A stretch of DNA of 64,000 nt from Datisca glomerata. Its lineage: Eukaryota; Streptophyta; Magnoliopsida; Cucurbitales; Datiscaceae. The DNA lies in assembly GCA_003255025.1 (NCBI GenBank), contig QANY01000292.1:1-64000 (forward strand), written 5' to 3'. Position numbers and translations under genes: made by a program. This document shows positions 34,441-46,320 of this stretch, in pieces; position 1 is the stretch's first letter; every line of letters begins with the position of its first letter. A model generated the notes under the pieces. That model was not told the DNA's origin, searched no databases, and saw only the letters and a program-made list of their open reading frames with translations.

Positions 34441-35384
34441 CAGAAAAGAAAAAGTTAGAGTCTTAGAATTTCAAAACAGAAATCTTATAGGATTTCAGAA
34501 AAGAAATTCGTTAGAAAAGAAAAAAGAGTTAGGAAAGAATTTCAGAGCAAAAACTCTAGAGTAAAAAGCTAAGCAAAGAATACCATATTCAAACTTCTTA
34601 GGAAAGGAAAGTCAAGAAAGCTGCCACTTAAACATTTCAGAACGGGAAATCAAGGAGACTGCATCTAAGTGTTTTAGAGCAGGAAGACCAAAAAAGGGAA
34701 AGCTATGACTTAAGCAAATTCAGTCATTCAAAAGTAATTTATAAGTGCAGGAAAATAAAATATGAACAAACAACGAGAACGGAGACATCCTGATTACGGG
34801 AACAGAGACGTCGTGATTATGTGAACAGAAATGTCTTAACAATAGAAGCGACAATGGGAATGGAAATCGAAAATAAAATGAAAAAAGTTGGAAGAAAAAT
34901 TACATGGCGAGTCACATAATCATAAGGATATGAGAGTATAATTTATGGAGAATCTTACGGAATTCACTTAATCATGTCTTTCAAATTTAATTTCTTTTTC
35001 AACTGTATAGTCTTAAGCATATTATATATCTTTTAAAAGATATAGATGTCTATTGCTTGAAGAATTTTGCAGAACTTGATACGGAGCTCCCGAACAAGAG
35101 TTATAATAATTTTCATGAAGGTTGTTCAAAAAAATAAATTATGCAGAACAGACAGATTTGAAAATTATACAGCGTTAATTTAAGCTAATTTACATGGAGG
35201 ATTATATACTATCAGAAGCATATATATGAAAATCAACTTTTAGAATAATCTTACAAAATTTGATTTGGAGCTCTCAATCAAAATTTATGGCATGATAACA
35301 TGCACGTTGTCAACTTTCTCTTCTTCGACAATAAAACTATGCGCATAAGTCCTTCAGAGGGGCAACTCATAAGTCCTACTTTCA
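34441..35384 (+). other. Interior of the second non-coding element
   Basis: Non-coding sequence, colinear with 7450-8860. No supported frame. Confidence 0.6.
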
Positions 35385-35730
35385 GAAAAAAATCAAAACG
35401 GGGTTATGGTTCCACTGAAGGAGCCTAAGTCCTTGGGAACGTCTACATACGCCGTTCTCAGAAGAAAATCAAAATGGGGTCATGGTTCCATTGAAGGAGC
35501 CTAAATCTTTGGGAGTGTCTACGTACGCCGTTCTCAGAAAAAAATTGAAACGGGGCCATGGTTCCATCAAAGGAGCCCAAGTCCTTGGGAGCGTCTACGT
35601 ACTCCATTCATAGAAGGAAATTGAAACGAGGCCATGATTCTAGTGTAGGGGGCCTAAGTCCTTGGGAGCATCTACGTACGCCGTTCTCAAAAGAAAATTG
35701 AAATGAGGCCATGGTTCCACTGAAGGGGCA
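35385..35730 (+). repeat. Tandem repeat, about 76-bp units (GGGGCCATGGTTCCACTGAAGG)
   Basis: About five units share gaaaatcaaaacggggtcatgg, gagcctaagtccttggga and tctacgtacgccgttctcag in pieces. This is the counterpart of 11090-11315. Confidence 0.9.
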
Positions 35731-37048
35731 AAAAAGGCCAAGGAGAAAAACACACAAGGGATGAAACAAAATGTAAGAAGGAAAATTAAATGTCTTCAAA
35801 AAGGAAATAGGAAATGTGTTTAGAACTGGGAAGTCTGGAGATTAGAAAAAGAAATGTCTTCGGAACGGAAAAGGAAACATCTTCAGAAACGGGAAAGTCT
35901 GGAGAATGAAAAAGGAAATATCTTCAGAAACGGGAAAGTCTAGAGAACATAAAAGGAAATGTCTTAAGAATGGAAAAATCTTCAGAACGGAAAAGGAAAT
36001 GTCTTTAGAACGGGAAAGTCTGAAGAACGAATAAGGTAATATCTTCAAAACGGGAAAGTCTGGAGAACGGAAAAAGAAATGTCTTAAGAATGGGAAAATC
36101 TTCAGAACAGAGAAGAAAAAAAAGTTGAGAAAAGAACTTCAGAACATAAAAGAAAAGAAGTTACGAAAGAAAGACCTTCAGCTCAGTAAAGAAACACTGA
36201 GAAAAGAAGAGTTGAGTGAAGAAGGGCAGAAAAGAAGAGCTAAAGAATGGAGCAGAGAAAAAGACGGTCAGGAGTAAAGGAACAAGAAGTGAGAAAAGGA
36301 AGGAAATAATTGAAAGCAGAAAAAGAAAATAAGGAAACGGGAGAAACTCTACCAATAAGTCCGTAACAAAGAAAACGGGAAAAATTCTACCAATAGAAGT
36401 GGGGCATCAAACTTAAGCTCATGCAATGAAATTGTGAAACGGTACACTCACTCCTTACTCGTTTCAATTATTATATTATTCTTGTACAATATACATGTCA
36501 CAGATCTTATCTTACGAGAGAAAGAAAATGAAAAATGAAGAAATGTGGGAAACTCTATTGATGAGCCTATAGGAAATCAAAACGGGGACATGGTTCCACG
36601 GAATGAGCCTAAGTCCTTGGGAGTATCTACGAACATCGTTCCGAGAAGGAAAAAGAAAATACGAAAATAACAAAAACTCTACGAACAAATGCAGAACGTC
36701 AAACTCAAACTTAAACTCGTGTGATGCAATTATGGAATGAGAGAAGGAAAATAAAAAATAAAGAAACAAAAAAAACTCTATCACTGAGCCCGTACTGAAG
36801 AAAACGAGAAAACCTCGCCAGTGAGCCCATAATGACGAAAACGGAAAAAGCTCTATCAATAAACCCGTAGTAAAAAAATGAAACGACAATGCAGCAAATG
36901 AAGGGAAAGTAATAATCATCGACAACGAGCTGGCAAAAAAGTTAGTCGGCAAACGCAAAGCACATGAGAATAGAAATGAACAGACGTAACAACATAATGA
37001 AGAAAGGACAAACCATTACACCTCAATAAGTGAAACTTATTGAGTGTG
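35731..37048 (+). other. 3' interior of the second non-coding element
   Basis: Purine-rich minisatellite with gggaaagtctggagaacg and aaaggaaatgtcttcagaa (to about 36180), then non-coding sequence. A further catggttccac unit lies at 36580. It ends in gtgatggggggagtaaa, the polypurine tract. Confidence 0.65.
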
Positions 37049-37178
37049 ATGGGGGGAGTAAAATATCACCCAAGATACATGTGCAAAAAGAACGCTGAAC
37101 CGGTAAACTTTGTCAGAACGGAAAAGAATGCTGAAGGAGGAACAATTACTTCTGAAACAGATGACTATCATTTCTGGA
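37049..37178 (+). mobile_element. 3' LTR (short) of the second non-coding element
   Basis: Sequence from about 37058 (tatcacccaagatacatgtgc) matches the start of the 5' LTR (ccacctaagacacatgtgc) and continues with cgtcagaacgg and tgaa blocks. It stops at ctgga before the target duplication. Only one unit of the 36-bp repeat is present, against three in the 5' LTR, and the LTR's right part is missing. Confidence 0.6.
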
Positions 37179-37183
37179 ATGTG

Positions 37184-37340
37184 AAATTGGTTTTTCGCAC
37201 GACATCCTGTTGCAATAGGTATTTGGCCAGACGAGGTCAAATGAGAAGTAATCATAATGGTTGTGGTGTTTATTCTCCGCAAATGATGATGCAACCATAA
37301 GGGTGAGAGTAATAGGGATTTTTTTACTCATAACAACCAT
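37184..37340 (-). pseudogene. RNase T2 copy B, exon 1, 5' part
   Basis: A start at 37340 opens MVVMSKKIPITLTLMVASS, a signal peptide, then HNHYDYFSFDLVWPNTYCNR, the N-terminal T2 RNase/S-RNase block (YDYF..V..WP..YC). It continues across the retrotransposon to 32863. The frame is open up to the insertion. The mature protein would be secreted, as for S-RNases. Confidence 0.8.
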
Positions 37341-38200
37341 TTCTAACTTTAATTTTAGCCAATGCTGCTTCCCATTTATCCTATTGATAATTATAGCCAA
37401 TGATTAGTCTCTATGTTATCTTATTTATAAGTGTCTAATATCTCTTCAATTATGATTCTCTAAATAAATTCAACTTAAAAGGTAGAGCCAATGAAATTAA
37501 AGTTTTTGTCTAATTAGAGTGTAATTGACCTCTTAAAAGTTTTTTCCTTTGGAAATAACCAATATAATTAGCAATCAAACGTATTAATTTTTTTTTAAAA
37601 ATTTAATGAAGACTAATAAGGAAGTGAAGAAAAATAGTCATTGGTCATGATCATGTGTTGCATTATCAGCTTTACACTTGTCATGATTATGTGTTGCATT
37701 ATCAGCTTTACACTTTACACTTAATATTGCACACTGATCATTTACTCCATTAGCACTTTATAAATTGCAAAATGCTTCTTACTATGCCAGTTCTCTTAAG
37801 TAAAAAAATATTTTAAGTAGTTTTTAAAATCTAACGGTGATTTAAAATTCAATTTCAACAAATTCTTCAATCCTATATGAAAAAAATATAGAAAGATTGA
37901 GAAGAAAATCCGAATTTAGTGGGAGAACATGTTCTGCTTTGAACAAAATCAAAACAATTTCTCTATACTCGTGCATACTTTTGGAGATGAAACCACTTGT
38001 GGTTTAAAGCAAATGAGTCCACTAAACCAACCTTTATGATGATGTGAGCTTAGCTGCATCTAACTACCGACAATTTGATGCAAAAATACACAAATAATCA
38101 CATTGTTACCTCCATTTTAAAGAATTTTTCTCTCCAAATATTTTTCCAAGCAAACACATATTTATTGACTATCTGATTCTCAAACATTGTTTCTTTGTGT
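37341..38200 (-). promoter_or_regulatory. Upstream flank of RNase copy B
   Basis: The first 400 bp align with flanks of copies A and C (blocks gcctcttcaatt, tggtcatgatcatgtgttgcattatcagc). The stretch at 37645-37710 duplicates catgtgttgcattatcagctttacactt. Beyond about 37750 the resemblance fades. No promoter element can be named with confidence. Confidence 0.5.
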
Positions 38201-39360
38201 AAATTGATGAGTGAATTATGACCTTAACAAAAACAGAGTGAATTAGGACCTTGACAAAAAAGAGTGAATTACGAGACTATTTTATCAAATAGTCCTTAGA
38301 ACATTAAAAAAACATAATTCTAAACAAAACAATTCCAAATTCATGTGAATTAGGAACAATTAGCCCTAATAGTTATAGCGAAAATTTGTGTCCACAAGAT
38401 CATGTACGCGTACGGATAGGAAAATTTCTAATACTCCTGAAATAGTGAAAAACTCACTATTTATTTTGTTGAGTTACTGACTATACATATCAATTTTTTA
38501 TATTTAAGGAAAAAGGATGAATCGACTCTTAAAATTTAAGTGTTCAGTATTCTTAGACTACTAAAAATGATCTCTTTAATGTGTGTCCATTTATGACCTT
38601 AAAAAAATTCCCTTTTGAATCTGAAAAAAATTACTTTGATTCAGAGTCAGAAAATGACATCTGATAGCCCCAATCCAATAGTGAAATCAGTGATTGTGAT
38701 CCACGTCGACACCCAACCAACCACAAACTAATAGTGACCCTGATAAGTTCGCACAACCTAATTTTGGTTAAAATTAACCCTTCAGGATTTCGCCAAATGA
38801 CATGGAAGCCCACGTAATAAAGTACTGAACGAGGTGTTTTCCTTCTTACTTTCCACATATAGCTTCTTCTCTTATCTCTTTTAGTTTCATGTACTCTATG
38901 GTGGTGAGAAGTTGGTTATTTAGTTTTTCCTAAGGCGTTTTGGTGTGGAGCTCTAGTGAAGTCTTGGTTCGGATTTTAGTTCGAGTCTTGGTTCTTGGTT
39001 CTTGAGTTGTTACTCAGCTGATAGAATGTATATAAATTCTGAAGTCTGGTGCTGTGAAGTCTGATGCTGTGAAGTCTGGTGCTGTTCATCTACCTCCAAT
39101 TGTTTTATCTTAAAAAACATACGCTGATAGCAACATTTAGTACCACAAGTGAGATGAGCGTAACTATTTTATAAATTATTAAAACAAAACTCAGTTTGAA
39201 TTTCTTTATAGTCTTTTTCAGTTTCTTCAATAATTATTTTATATTATTGTTATTCTAGTTGCTATTTATTCATTTCAATAATAATATTTAGTTATTTTGG
39301 TATTTTTAAAATTAAAGTACTTAAGTAAGTTTTTCATTTCTATTTTATTTTTATAATGTA
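38201..39360. other. Intergenic sequence, no gene recognised
   Basis: There is no supported coding frame. A 16-bp unit (gaagtctggtgctgt) repeats three times at 39040-39085, and gtcttggttcttgg words precede it. A 75-codon minus frame at 38631-38858 has no recognisable domain. Confidence 0.5.
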
Positions 39361-39710
39361 ATACATTATATAGTTACAAATGTTATCAACTCACAGTAAT
39401 ACTAAGTATCTCGTGGATGTATCATTTTTGTTTTTATTCAAATATCTTAATATAGCTACAAATGTTATCAACTCACAGTAATACTTTAAATGTGTTGTTT
39501 TTATTCAAAATTTATCTGCATTCTATCATTTTTGTTTTTATTCAAATATCTTACTATGGGAAAATGAGGATATCCCACTGCAAGGGATTTAAGACACCCT
39601 AGTATCCAACACATTTAAAGTACCCTACTATTTAACACACATTTAAGTTATCCTCAATATATATTTGAGTTACCCTCGATATATATTTGAGTTAACTCAC
39701 ACACATTTAA
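39361..39710 (+). repeat. Local tandem duplications left of RNase copy C
   Basis: agttacaaatgttatcaactcacagtaatac in two copies (39372, 39452), catttttgtttttattcaaatatctta in two copies, and then units of about 22 bp with gttaccctcgatatatatttga (39640-39700). Confidence 0.8.
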
Positions 39711-39839
39711 AGCATTCACGGTATCGACCAGCATGTATCACAAACACTCCAAATATATGTATGTGCCTGTATATGCGCGCTTTATTATGGTATTTAACTT
39801 GAATTTTAGTGTTGTCCATAATGGTAGTTTTGTACAACC

Positions 39840-40658
39840 CTGGTAAATATGTAAGTTGTGTTATATATATATGTGTGTGTATCCCCTTTTTTTGTAGAAA
39901 CATTGATTATATTGTTAATTGAAAATTGCCACATAGCATTGTGATGTTTAAATTTCGTATTACTTTGTGCTATACACATGAAATAAGAAATATATCTCAC
40001 AATTTTAATATATTTTTCATTATTTGTTTACTTGTCACATGTAAAGTATAATTACTGATCTTATCTAGTACTAGATATCTCGGTGCTATGTACCTTTTTT
40101 ATTTTTATTCAATTATCTTCATATATTATAAACTTTCACTACGAAAAAAATGAGGATATCCTGGTGAAAAATTATCAGCGTTTGTATAAATTTTCGGCAA
40201 ATGTTAGCTGTAAGTTGGGTTATATATTTATTGGTGGTTGTACAATTAAACCAATTTTACAGACAACACTAAAGTTCAGAGTAAATACCAAAAGAAAAAT
40301 TTATTAAGCAAAAATAAATGGGAACATAACACTAACACAAATATTTATAACAAAGCAATAGTCGTTAATTATAATCAAACTTTGTGGAATTAATTTGGGA
40401 GTGTTTTTTTTATAAATAAACGTCACTTTTATTTAGTTAAAAATCACTAAATTGAATTATATTCCCTTTCATTTGACTGTTATATAATTTAAAAACTTTA
40501 AGTTTGTATCATTTAGAAACCATTTTATTCGTTACTCCATACTACAGGTGCTTATAATTAAAATTTAGTTGACTCAAACTCATACTTCATAAAAGAGTTT
40601 GGTTGGACATCAACTTTCTTTGGATGTTTGGAGATCCAATGACAGCCTAATTCATCAC
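39840..40658 (-). other. 3' flank of RNase copy C
   Basis: Colinear with 16935-17689 (copy B) and with 47976-48268 plus 63078-63440 (copy D). It contains the CACTACGAAAAAAATGAGGA motif at 40137 and tattggtggttgtacaatt. No frame is conserved between the copies. Confidence 0.65.
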
Positions 40659-40782
40659 TTAAGGTTGGGGGTACGAGTACGTATTCTTGGTAACGTTTGG
40701 ACCAAAGTCTGCACCACGTGATTGGTTTATAGTAGATATGCTCCGTTTTAAGATCGAAGATCGTACAGTATCTTGAAGTTTG
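40659..40782 (-). CDS. Conserved terminal coding exon of unknown gene, copy C
   Basis: Acceptor-like ttttgcag is followed by a frame LQDTVRSSILKRSISTINQS then RGADFGPNVTKNTYSYPQP and stop. The frame, with the same placing of blocks and stop, is present in copy D (FKWSVSTVNQPSGAKVFG then NVTKNTSKS) and, shortened, in copy B. Persistence of one frame through substitutions suggests former or present coding function. The protein family is not recognised. It lies about 140 bp downstream of the end of RNase exon 3. Confidence 0.45.
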
Positions 40783-40923
40783 CTGCAAAATATTGATTTA
40801 GATGTTAATTTGTGTTGTATAAAGTTTAAAATACTAGCAAACAGCATCACACATTAAAATATGCATCCGTGTCTGGTATATTTAGGTCAATTTATGATTC
40901 AGTTATGCAAAAATTCATATTTC

Positions 40924-43178
40924 TTAAGTCATATTGCTCAAAATTTGGTGCCGCAGACAAAGACATGTATGCCGACAATTAGGAAGGATAGTGAGGTAAG
41001 TACAATACCGAGAGTGAGAATGAACAGGTCCTTCTTTGAGAAATAAGATCGGGCGATTTGAATATCCACATTTCTGAAAGCGCACAGGGCAATCAAAAGC
41101 TACACCTTTGTTGTCAATGCATATACAAACATTCAATAGTTGATATTGACTTTTATATCTATCACATCTCATCATTGGTGAAGAACCCACTATTTTTGTA
41201 AATTCATCATATATGACATCTCGTCGATAAAGTTGATCAGAAGGAATCATAATACCTAATTTAATGAAATAATTAATATATTAGTAGAATCATTTTATTG
41301 CTTCATTGAGAAAAATTATCTAACTAAATGTAAATTTCACCGCTAGTTACGAGATTCATTTTAATATTATACCTGATTGTAATAAATCATGATAAATATT
41401 TTCATATCGTTTTGCATATTGTACTCCCAAATAAAAGTAATTTTCAGGGCTCATGTTAGCGGATGCGCCCCTCCCGTTCAGACTCCATTGCCGTTGCCAG
41501 AATCGTTCCTCACTTTGTTGGCTATAATCAAGTTTTGGCCAAACTAATGCTAGGGTACTAGAGAAATTCCATTTCTTGACCTACCAATTTAAGTCAACCG
41601 AAAAATTATAAATTCACAAGTCACCTATATACAGACACAAAACTATGAAAGCTTGAACAATAAAAAATAAAAGCTTCAATGTCATAATGACACGTCACTG
41701 AGAATTATGAGAGCTCCCAATGTGTGATAAATATATTTAAACCAAATAAATTCTTAATTAAGATATGTAGTGCTAAAAAATTACTTAATTATATATATAT
41801 CTACGTTAACTGTTTTTATTATGAGTGTTAAAAAAGTTTAAGTTCGATTTAAAAATTTTATTGACATGATTTATAAAAAGAATTGAACGAAAGTGGAGAT
41901 GTGAATTGTATTGGCCATTTAGAAAAAAGCTGAATGGACACTGCATTAAAATTACGATTAACTATTTTATATTGGAGAATTAAATATTGCTTAATTTGTC
42001 TTAATAGCTTCATTAGTAATTAAAAAATATTCACCAATAAATAATGGCATTTTTGGAGAGGCCACCACAATCCAGTTTCTTTTATATTCTCACAAACCAT
42101 AGCAGTCATCAACAACCACACTATTTTTCCTTTGCACATCATATATTTCTTTCTTTCCAAACTTCTTTTTTTATTAGAATTCTTAAACACTATTTTCATC
42201 CCTACTTATTTCTACTATTTGTAGAAAAACTTGATACGTTCAATTTTTCATTGTGAGGGATATAATGAAAACCAAGTTGTTTATAAGAAAGTGATTATCT
42301 AGTGAGGTCATTTTCGAACACAACAAATTTTAGATGTATTTTCACATTTTTATTTTCTAATCATGTATTTATTGTTTTATCTAACACAGTATATAGATGT
42401 AAAATGAAAGAAAAAGTTTTTTGTTTCGATATATTACAAAACTATAAAATGGATTTCAATAAAAAAAGTGGTGAAATTAAAGCTATATGTTTTGGAATTA
42501 TTATCATGACCGGACAAAATAAATATGATAAACTGAAAGAAGGATTAAAAGTTTTCACCCTCTTAATTTCGGAGAATATTTGTTGTTTTACTTTAAAATC
42601 ATTAATTTACTATATATATTCCAAAATTATTAATTCAAAAATAAATGTCATAAGAGGACTAATTAAATAATTTTTAGTTTTTTTTCTTATAAAATTGTCT
42701 CTAGCACATGAATTCACCTAGTACATCTATACAAAGTCACTCCAAGTATATAAAAGATGTAAAAACAAACTTAAAGTATCAATTTAGGATACTGGATAAC
42801 AATTCCTTAGGACCCTCACAAGAAAATAGAGCAGGCAGACCCCATTTGCTTTGGAGCCTAAGATTCAAATTTGGTAACTTCTTTCAATAAATTAAGAGTG
42901 AAAGTTGTTGTTTTGTGTCTTACCTCCCCTAAGTGAAAAGAGAAACTAGGAGAAGATTGAGCAATCTTGTGGTTAGACATGTATGACCGCAGGCCATGAA
43001 CTTTAAATTCTTGTGGTATTGGTTCTTTACATTGCACGCTCATCCGGTTGCAATAGGTATTTGGCCATACGAGCTCAAATATAAAGTAATCATAGTGGTT
43101 TTGGTGTTCGCACTCCACAAAGAATGATACAACAAAAAGTGTGATAACAATAAGGATTTCTTTACCCATCGCAACCAT
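40924..43178 (-). CDS. RNase T2 / S-RNase-like gene, copy C, three exons
   Basis: Exon 1 (43178-42924) encodes 85 residues: a signal peptide (MVAMGKEILIVITLFVVSFF), then YDYFIFELVWPNTYCNRMS and FKVHGLRSYMS, keeping the first catalytic His (H61; family HGLWP). Exon 2 (41580-41373) encodes LALVWPKLDYS, FWQRQWSLNGRGAS and NMSPENYF. Exon 3 (41255-40924) encodes DEFTKIVGSSPMMRCD, LLNVCICIDNKGVAFDCP and SNRPILF. Introns (42923-41581 and 41372-41256) have GT-AG ends and keep the frame; the first lies in the region that holds the usual S-RNase intron. T2 RNases cleave RNA using two histidines. Here the second motif (KHGTC) reads LNGRGAS, so activity is unlikely. About 226 residues reach ILF, the usual S-RNase length; a tail of about 37 follows. 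Confidence 0.75.
41581..42923 (-). other. Intron 1 of RNase copy C
   Basis: The donor (gag then gtaaga) and acceptor (tggtag) are present. The middle part (about 41760-42700) has no counterpart in the colinear intron of copy A and is AT-rich foreign-looking DNA. The frame at 42302-42670 in it runs on the opposite strand and has no recognisable domain. The last part (42720-42870) is shared with copy A. Confidence 0.6.
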
Positions 43179-44293
43179 TTCTAGCTTTCCGACGTTTGTT
43201 TGAATAGTCCCTATGTGACCTTATTTATAACTAATCAGAGGCTAATGCCTCTTCAATTGCTAATAAACTCTGCCTTTTCAAGCATGGGAGTAAATATGGC
43301 CAAAGTTATCTTGTTTTTTTTCTAATTATTGAGTTTAATTAACCTCATAATAGCGTTTTACTTTGGAAATTACAAATATGATTAACCAAACAAGTTTTAC
43401 AAAAATCAAGACATAAAAATTGGATGAAAAATATCATTGGTCATAATCGCGTGTTGCATTACCAACTTTATATACACTTGTACACTAGTCTTTTATATAT
43501 ACCAATAGAAACGCATGTGCGTTACACGTTATAAGTTTAGTTTCTTTATTGATTCACCAACTACATAGAAGAAAATTTAAGCATATTCAAATAATTTTCA
43601 CAAATAAAATAAGAGATAATGTACTAATTTTTAATATTTACAAACATAGTACACATAAATTAAGATGTGAAATTGAAAATTAGATGCTTGAAATTATGCT
43701 ATATAGCATTGCTTTTTGAATATTATAGAAAGTAATTTCATTTTATCAATTTGTCACATTCCTAAAGAAATGATTATATCAATTAATAGATTGTTGAAAT
43801 ATCTATTAATGTCTTTCTCTAAATGCATTTATATGCATTTTCATGTTGCTAATAACAGAAGTATAGAGAACATGAATTTATATTATCAACTAAAAAGTAA
43901 ATATTTAGTTTATAAACTATCTATAAAACTTATTATGTAAATGAAGTAAATGAATACTATGTGAAATACCTAATTTATAAATTATTTTGAGGGGCTTAAA
44001 AGATAAAAAGAAAAATCAAAAGTTTTTCATCTCTAATTCAATTTTAATATATATATGCCCCGCGTCTATAACCAACTAACACACTTACACATATTATCAT
44101 CTATCAATTAATGTAATATATTTATTATTTTGTACAACTAATTTTTTTTTGCATATATTTAAATTACTAAATTTTTTATAATAATTAAGCACCAAGTCCA
44201 TGTAATTTGTAATATTTTTGGACCTATGATTATTTCTCATCTCCGCCTAGAGCCTACACTTATTCTTCTTGCTTATTGCTTATTGTTCTATAT
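43179..44293 (-). promoter_or_regulatory. Upstream flank of RNase copy C
   Basis: Colinear with 15079-16250. At 43495-43530 it carries agaaacgcatgtgcgttaca with a near-palindrome, the start of a block that also occurs alone at 5366-5866. No specific promoter element identified. Confidence 0.55.
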
Positions 44294-44348
44294 GGCCTTG
44301 TTTGGCTATCAGTACTGTATAGTACTAAAAACTGGACAGTACTACTTT
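44294..44348. other. Left piece of a short element split by the solo LTR
   Basis: Homology with copy A flank ends at about 44293. The sequence ggccttgtttggctatcagt resembles the ends of plant hAT-type MITEs. It continues after the solo LTR at 46843-46980 (agtattcctatcaccgtatt and gtcctcatcactggg), but no clean inverted partner was found. Confidence 0.3.
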
Positions 44349-45617
44349 TGTAACATCCTGATTCCCGAGGGTTAAACATGCATAAAAATTTTAAAATTTT
44401 AAAATTCTCCAATTCAATTAAAACTCTAATTTGAGAAAATTCTAAAATTGAAAACCCTAATTTTATCCTAATTTTAACCTTAAATTACGGATGCATAAAA
44501 ATTATTTTAAAATAATATTAACTCATTAAACTGAAATAAATGATTCATTAAACTATAATAAAGTGAAGCACGAAAATTCATATGACATGAAAGATTAAAC
44601 ATGAATATTCATAAATATCTGAAATAACTGAAGTCAACCGAAGTCATAATTAAACTTAGAAATCATAATCATGCTTGCTATGGCAGTCCCTCACTCCTGC
44701 TGCTCACCATTATCTATAACACAATCATCTATGAGGGGAATACTCAGTAAGTAAATTCACATACTAATGAGTTTCACATGACATAAATGTAAACATATAA
44801 CTTATGCAAATTTATTTCACACGTTCACTGGTCACATAAAATCCTTGTAATAACACACTGATTTCATAGTTAACATATAACTCGAACTTGTACTTATACA
44901 TGTCAATACTTATACTTACTTGATCATAATTCGACTAGACATATCTCTCGATTAGCAATCTAATTAGAACTGTTTCACAACTTGAACTTGTAATATGAAC
45001 GTGAACATGACAGATTGGGTGTCCTAAAACTTGATGTCACTTAAGGTTATCTGAACCTCAAGGACGCTAACATGAACATGGTGACACCCAACTGTATAAC
45101 TTGATAATATGATGTGAACAATCTGGTTACTTGATAACCAAGGGACATGACTAAGTCTACTTCTTGTTTACTTATAACTTTTTACTTGAATTAATATTCA
45201 TATTTCACGTTATCACATATATATAAGTAAACATATAACTTGTTCATGAACATAAACACATAACTAATACATGTATAACTCAAAATATAATCATACATAA
45301 CATGGTAAATAATTTCATCATAATATGGAAAATAAATAAAATACTTGATCATAAGATTGAACATAAAGAAATAATAAAACAATTTCACATTACATATTCT
45401 ACACTTATAACATATGAACCGAATTATTATGTAAATCCACTTACCTGGATTCGCTACGAATTAAATTTAGCAACTAATGACATGAAATCCAAGGATCCCA
45501 GATCACAACAAATTCATATAATATCTACAATTATTTAATTAACTAAGCGAGGTTGGAAACAGGTGGAAACCACATCGGGTGTAAATTATCAAATGGTTTA
45601 AAATGGTTCAACAAGGT

Positions 45618-45755
45618 TCGGGTGGTCTGAACTGGTTCGGTTATGCTATTTTGGTCTGGTTTGGTCTGGTCGGGTTGAACTGGTCTAGTCTGACCGAGTC
45701 AGTTCAGTCTGGTCGGGTTGAACTGGTCTGGCCCGGTTCAGGTGAACCGGTTCAA
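45618..45755 (+). repeat. GGTCTGGTCGGGTTGAACTG repeats
   Basis: Two near-perfect copies of tctggtcgggttgaactggtct (about 45665 and 45709) and several partial units gaactggttcggg. Confidence 0.8.
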
Positions 45756-45759
45756 AAGA

Positions 45760-46320
45760 ATGGGGGAAAATAAAAAAGGGAGACGAAGAAGAGGGGGAGA
45801 GAGAGACACACAACATGGGGGATGAAGGAGAGAGAGAAACAGAACAGAAAGGGGGAGGGAGATGAAGAAGAGGGAGAGAGAGAGAGACGCAACAGAGAGG
45901 GGGGAGACGAAGGAGGGAGAGAGAGACGGAACAGAGAGGGGGAGACGAAGGAGAGAGAGACAGAACAGAGAGAAGGAAGGAGACGAAGAAGAGGAAGAGA
46001 GAGAGAGACACAGAGAGGGGGAGAGAGAGACAGAATAGAGATGGGAAGAAAGAGAGAGAGAAAAAGAACTGAGAGGGGAAAGAGACAAAGAGAGACAGAA
46101 TAGAGAGGGGAAGAGAGAGAAAGACAGAACAGAGGAGAGGGAGACAGAACAGAAAGGGGGAGACGAAGGAGAGAGAGACGGAACAGAGAAGGGGAAAGAG
46201 AGAGACAGAACATAGAGGGGGAAGAGAGAGAGAACGAGAGAACAGAGAGGGAAGATAGAGACACAACAGAGAGGGGGAGAGAGAGACAAAATATAGAGAA
46301 AAGAAAGGAGAACGTGAAAA
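45760..46320 (+). repeat. GA-rich low-complexity array
   Basis: About 560 bp of gagagagagacagaacagagaggggg-type units with gacgaagga interspersed. Long open frames of up to 245 codons exist on the CT strand but are Ser/Leu/Pro low-complexity and appear in all frames. They are not genes. Confidence 0.9.

Larger units (their letters stand above)
32864..37178 (+). mobile_element. Non-coding LTR retrotransposon inserted in RNase exon 1 (second copy)
   Basis: This is a sister of the element at 5867-14104, with the same LTR start, primer motif, array order and purine tract. The 5-bp target duplication ATGTG (32859-32863, 37179-37183) splits RNase copy B exon 1. It has no protein-coding region. The 3' LTR is only about 130 bp, so it appears internally deleted or truncated relative to the 958-bp 5' LTR. 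Confidence 0.8.

Noticed and set aside
42302..42670. 122-codon open frame in RNase copy C intron 1
   Set aside because: AT-rich, opposite strand, no domain, inside a segment absent from the sister intron.
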